This document shows positions 60,643 through 64,000 of a DNA stretch of 64,000 nucleotides, piece after piece. Source of the DNA: Sporosarcina aquimarina (GTDB lineage: Bacteria > Bacillota > Bacilli > Bacillales_A > Planococcaceae); NCBI RefSeq assembly GCF_023715615.1, contig NZ_JAMBOM010000001.1:1-64000 (forward strand), in the 5' to 3' direction. Numbering within the stretch: the first letter of the stretch is position 1; each line of letters begins with the position of its first letter. The notes under the pieces were generated by a model. It did not search any database, was not told where the DNA came from, and worked only from the letters and a program-made list of their open reading frames with translations. The position numbers were made by a program, and so were the translations under genes.

Positions 60643-62864
60643 TGAAACGTTACACACCGATAATGATATGGGCATTACTAGTTACGGTCGCGGTCAGTGG
60701 GCTCGTAACACTAACAAGCAGAGGACCTGAAATAATTTTTAAAAGCTATCCTCAATCTCAACAATTTCAAAATCATCTAACAGATATTTACGACGAACTC
60801 GGGCGAACTGTACTGAACCCGATAGATCTGGAAGCAGCCGAGAAGAAACTGTCCGTCACATCTGCTGAAATCGAAGAATACAGGATGTATTACGGCAGCT
60901 TGGCAGAACAAATTGATAACATCCAGATGCAATACGAAGATCGCATTCGTGAAGCGGAAGCGAAGGCAACAGTCAAACAGGCGCTCGTGGATGAACGAGA
61001 TGGGTTAATCGAAGACATCCGAAAGAATTTTGAGGATGATAGCTATGTGGAAGAGAAGATTTTGAGTGGGAAAAAACGTCAATTGGCACAATTGGTACAG
61101 GATTATAAAACTAGAACTAGTGCTCTAGGTATCCCGATTGTTTATGATTTGACTCCCGTTGCAGGGGGAGACCCCCACAAGAAAGGGGAAGTTAACGGAT
61201 CGTTTGGATATGAACGGATGTTTACTGAGAACACAGGATATTTAAAAGTTGCAGGCTTGGATTCTGATTTATATGTTGGCAACTATGAAGTCTCAACGTA
61301 TAAAGACGAACTGTATAACGTGGCAGGTATTGCATTGTCCAGTGAGGATATAAACGCAATTACTCCTTCTTCTATGCTATATAAAGGTACGGTCGCTGTT
61401 CCTTCTTCTGTATTTAATCAAGGTGGTGTGCTCTATGAAGAAGTGAAGGACTACAAATCAATCAAGATTATGCTCATTATGTCAGGGATTGCAGGTATCG
61501 GAGCACTTATTGCGCTCTTCACGGTTTACAAGTTTAAATGGACTTGGTTTGTCGATCTTCCATTTACGAAACGTTATGATTCCCTTCGAATCGATTTGAA
61601 GGCTGGGATTTTTCTCATCCTATTGTTAAGTCTTTTGAATTTTTCACGGGACGTATCTGGAAGACTGAATAACATGGCAAGCGGGGGCTATGCATTTAGT
61701 ATTCCGAATGCAGTGTTCATCTTCGCGCTAGGTGCAATCGTCATCGCTTTACTTGCGTTCCAAATCGGAAATGCCATCACGCGTTATCAGGAGCCGGGTA
61801 TATTGGAAAATGATTTTAAGAACAGTTACACCATGCAACTTGTGGCCAGTGTGAGAGAAGTGTTCTTAAACCGGTCCATAGCAATTCAGACCTTCATTTT
61901 GCTTTTTGGTTTCTTTCTTGCGGGAGTTGGATTTATATTCGGTATGTTCGAACCCATGCTCCTTCTGATATATGCAGTTTGTGTGCTATTTCTAGGCTTT
62001 CCAGCTCTGTTCATCTACATGCGCCGCATGGGCTATTTGAGCAGAATCCTAAAGGCTACGGACGATATGGCAGCAGGAAGGCTAAACAGTGATATCAAAG
62101 TGATGGGTCGTTCACCACTAGCTAAACACGCTGTCAATTTGAATAACCTTCGTGAAGGAGTGGAGCAATCAGTTAGCAGCCAGGCGAAAAGTGAGCGCTT
62201 GAAAACCGAATTGATCACCAATGTCAGCCATGATTTACGGACGCCACTCACCTCAATCATCACGTACACGGATTTATTGAAAAACCCAAATTTATCTGAT
62301 GAAGAGCGCGCGGAATACGTGGATGTATTGGACCGAAAATCACAACGATTGAAAACGCTAATTGAAGATTTGTTCGAAGTGTCTAAAATGTCGAGCGGTA
62401 CGATGGAATTATACAAACAGCGTGTTGATCTCACGCAACTGGTGCAACAAGCAATTGGGGAGCATACTGAAAAGATGGCTGAAATTCCACTTGATTTTAG
62501 GATATCGGTACCTGAAGAACCAATGCCCGCCGTCCTCGATGGACAACGCTGGTGGAGGATGCTTGATAACCTGATTGGCAATGCATTGAAGTACTCGCTC
62601 CCGGGAACTCGGGTATTTGTAACGTTGCGTGAGGCCGGTAATATGGCAGAACTAATTATTAAAAACATTACAGCGTATGAGCTGAATGAAAACGTGGACG
62701 AATTGTATGAACGGTTTAAACGTGGAGATGCATCGCGCCATACGGACGGTTCTGGTCTCGGACTTGCGATTGCGCAATCGATTGTTGACATGCATGGCGG
62801 CACGATGGCAATTGACGTAGATGGAGATTTGTTTAAAGTGACGGTTCGTGTGCCGTTCGCTTGA
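60642..62864 (+). CDS. sensor histidine kinase with multi-helix membrane region
   Basis: A 740-aa kinase: helix 8-26, a large extracellular domain (about 27-275, partly coiled coil at 60-160), a helix near 280-300, four further helices (about 325-465), a HAMP-like linker, H-box SHDLRTPLTS with H530, and HATPase motifs (NALKYS, GSGLGLAIAQSIV). ATG 60642 with AGGAGG upstream; GTG 60639 is an alternative. Signal unknown. Confidence 0.92.
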   Translation: MKRYTPIMIWALLVTVAVSGLVTLTSRGPEIIFKSYPQSQQFQNHLTDIYDELGRTVLNPIDLEAAEKKLSVTSAEIEEYRMYYGSLAEQIDNIQMQYEDRIREAEAKATVKQALVDERDGLIEDIRKNFEDDSYVEEKILSGKKRQLAQLVQDYKTRTSALGIPIVYDLTPVAGGDPHKKGEVNGSFGYERMFTENTGYLKVAGLDSDLYVGNYEVSTYKDELYNVAGIALSSEDINAITPSSMLYKGTVAVPSSVFNQGGVLYEEVKDYKSIKIMLIMSGIAGIGALIALFTVYKFKWTWFVDLPFTKRYDSLRIDLKAGIFLILLLSLLNFSRDVSGRLNNMASGGYAFSIPNAVFIFALGAIVIALLAFQIGNAITRYQEPGILENDFKNSYTMQLVASVREVFLNRSIAIQTFILLFGFFLAGVGFIFGMFEPMLLLIYAVCVLFLGFPALFIYMRRMGYLSRILKATDDMAAGRLNSDIKVMGRSPLAKHAVNLNNLREGVEQSVSSQAKSERLKTELITNVSHDLRTPLTSIITYTDLLKNPNLSDEERAEYVDVLDRKSQRLKTLIEDLFEVSKMSSGTMELYKQRVDLTQLVQQAIGEHTEKMAEIPLDFRISVPEEPMPAVLDGQRWWRMLDNLIGNALKYSLPGTRVFVTLREAGNMAELIIKNITAYELNENVDELYERFKRGDASRHTDGSGLGLAIAQSIVDMHGGTMAIDVDGDLFKVTVRVPFA

Positions 62865-62871
62865 CGGGAAG

Positions 62872-62903
62872 AGACTGAGGGGGGAAGTTCCTTCAGTCTT
62901 TTT
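62872..62903 (+). terminator. intrinsic terminator
   Basis: GACTGA, loop, TCAGTC followed by TTTTTA. Confidence 0.75.
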
Positions 62904-62905
62904 AC

Positions 62906-62930
62906 GTTTAACTTTTAGAGTATAGGGAAC
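62906..62930 (+). promoter_or_regulatory. sigma-B-type promoter
   Basis: GTTTAA, 13 bp, GGGAAC, about 50 bp upstream of the small protein start. Confidence 0.65.
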
Positions 62931-62984
62931 TGTATAAGGATATCAAGAGCGGTTAATTGAACGAATATAGAGGGAGTGATGGGA

Positions 62985-63251
62985 ATGACCATTAAAGATG
63001 GGAACTATCCAAACAAAGAAGACTTGGAACCAAAAGTGCCGAAAAAGGGGAAACCAGCAGGACCTGCGAATGAGTTACCATTGTCTGATCCAGCTGATTC
63101 AAACTTCACCCATGAGTTTCTAGAGAACGAACGGGACAAAACCGGGGAGCATGCGCCTTCTATATTTAAGGAAAGTGAAGCGAAGTCCTCTGAGCGTATT
63201 CACAATGAAAAAGCCCACGCGGAATGGAACGAATCTAAACGCAACACATAA
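62985..63251 (+). CDS. small hydrophilic protein, sigma-B-type context
   Basis: An 88-aa charged, probably disordered protein (MTIKDGNYPNKEDLEPKVPKKGK...) rich in Glu, Lys and Pro. Not recognised. ATG 62985 has GGGAG eight bases upstream. The sigma-B-type promoter suggests a stress protein. Confidence 0.75.
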   Translation: MTIKDGNYPNKEDLEPKVPKKGKPAGPANELPLSDPADSNFTHEFLENERDKTGEHAPSIFKESEAKSSERIHNEKAHAEWNESKRNT

Positions 63252-63253
63252 GC

Positions 63254-63285
63254 CAGCTGACGCATCCAGTCAGCTGTTTTTTTGT
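63254..63285 (+). terminator. intrinsic terminator
   Basis: AGCTGAC, loop, GTCAGCT followed by seven T after one G. Confidence 0.85.
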
Positions 63286-63421
63286 GCTTAGAGGTGAAAC
63301 AGCTTTGCTACTTCTAGAATAAATCTGTAACCACTATTTTAGAATTGCATAATTAGCAGGTTTACCAATCTCCAATTGTAGGAATAGATGACTAGACTAT
63401 TTACTAGAATGGAGGATCTTA

Positions 63422-64000
63422 ATGTTTAGAGACCCGTATTATTCAAACCTTTTTAGCTGGCTACCAGATTTACTGCTCGGCATTATTGTACTTATCATCG
63501 GTTTTATTATTGCTAAAGTTGCCGAAGGTGCAGTAGTCAAAGCCATGAGGAAGGGTCGCGTGAATGAAAGATTAAATATGCAACATCAAAAATGGAGTGC
63601 CGATCGAATCGCCAGTAAAATTGTATTCTTCGGTATTTTACTACTGACCATTCTGATCTTCTTTAATATGATGAACCTCAACACAATTACTTCACCATTC
63701 CTGAATGTATTTGCAGGACTTAGCGGTGCGGTACTTGGGATTTTAAAAGCAGGTTTGATCCTGCTACTGGCTTGGGTACTTGCAACTCTTGTGAAAAAAC
63801 TGATCCTGTCTGCGGGACACAAAGTAAATGTACACAAATACGTCTCTAAAGTAGGCGGTTCTGCAGAGTCTGTTGATAAAGCACATTGGATTTCGACGGC
63901 TGCAAACGTTGCGTTCTACTTGATTTTACTTCTGTTTATTCCCGCAGTATTGAATGCGCTTGGATTAAGTGGAGTGAGTGGTCCATTTGAAAACTTGTTA
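63422..64000 (+). CDS. mechanosensitive-channel-family protein, 3' end outside the window
   Basis: 193 codons are visible from ATG 63422, preceded by GGAGG. The product has conserved-TM-helix repeats of MscS-related channels (LLLGIIVLIIGFIIAKVAEGAV, then ITSPFLNVFAGLSGAVLGILKAGLILLLAWVLATLVKK in parts, then a third helix). It lacks the MscS beta domain within the window. A GTTTAC-N14-AGGAAT sequence at 63360-63385 resembles a sigma-B promoter. It probably releases solutes on hypo-osmotic shock, fitting OpuF/OpuD nearby. Confidence 0.85.
   Translation, partial: MFRDPYYSNLFSWLPDLLLGIIVLIIGFIIAKVAEGAVVKAMRKGRVNERLNMQHQKWSADRIASKIVFFGILLLTILIFFNMMNLNTITSPFLNVFAGLSGAVLGILKAGLILLLAWVLATLVKKLILSAGHKVNVHKYVSKVGGSAESVDKAHWISTAANVAFYLILLLFIPAVLNALGLSGVSGPFENLL

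Noticed and set aside
62033..62803. 256-aa leftward ORF
   Set aside because: Antisense shadow within the histidine-kinase gene.

Overview
The window reads as chromosomal DNA of a low-GC, Gram-positive, endospore-former-type bacterium of the Bacillales, most like Sporosarcina and relatives (Planococcaceae). The reasons are AGGAGG-type ribosome sites, many TTG/GTG starts, sigma-B-type promoters in front of YflT, CsbD and KGG-repeat stress proteins, SAM-I and preQ1-I riboswitches, OpuF/OpuD/AGCS transporters and a PadR-HAAS-DUF4097 cassette. I see no rRNA, tRNA, prophage, intact insertion sequence or CRISPR array. The genus is inferred from gene content only.

Layout. 1-4.4 kb: a partly decayed leader region, then a leftward purine-nucleoside set (Mga-like regulator, deoD, nupC) with a CcpA site. 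4.5-6.9 kb: a BlaI-type repressor, an M56 protease split by a frameshift exactly at an A AAA AAG slippery heptamer, and a DsbA/DsbB-like (BdbD/BdbC) pair. 7.4-12.7 kb: metallophosphoesterase, response regulator, histidine kinase and a glycosidase-like lipoprotein, tied together by 11-bp-period direct-repeat boxes. 13-15.6 kb: VOC protein and PadR-HAAS-DUF4097. 16.2-21 kb: a free-standing I9 propeptide-like protein next to a 1399-aa Vpr-like subtilase that carries cohesin-like and dockerin-like modules. 21-29 kb: lipoproteins, YedE/TusA sulfur uptake, a YiaA-type protein, an acyltransferase, a secreted MTA/SAH-nucleosidase-like lipoprotein and a short-chain dehydrogenase. 29-37 kb: OpuF-type osmolyte ABC transporter, alanine symporter, TsdA-like dihaem cytochrome, AlaX and an EamA exporter. 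37-40.5 kb: stress proteins and an orphan flagellin with a sigma-D-type promoter. 40.6-49.2 kb: VTC/DUF4956, AI-2E transporter, a nitrate/sulfonate/taurine-type ABC operon, EmrE-like exporter, PepT, DUF2187 and CstR. 49.3-56 kb: a secreted three-repeat protein, a fold-back intergenic repeat, a SAM-riboswitch-controlled MetY, OpuD, a 24-copy 20-bp tandem array, QueT with its preQ1 riboswitch and a KGG protein. 56-64 kb: Cys-rich copper-storage-like protein, a YtrA-type GntR/ABC operon, a second two-component system with a small membrane ORF wedged between its genes, a sigma-B-type small protein and the start of a mechanosensitive channel cut by the window end.

How the genes work together. Three themes recur: thiol/sulfur chemistry (BdbCD, YedE-TusA, TsdA-like cytochrome, CstR, MetY), osmotic and general stress (OpuF, OpuD, MscS-like channel, sigma-B-type genes) and cell-envelope sensing (two OmpR-type systems, Vpr-like protease, PadR cassette). 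The best candidates for something new are the 20-bp tandem array, the slippery-site protease, the response-regulator boxes including one in front of a gene-less terminated transcript, the free propeptide next to its protease, and the small membrane ORF between regulator and kinase.
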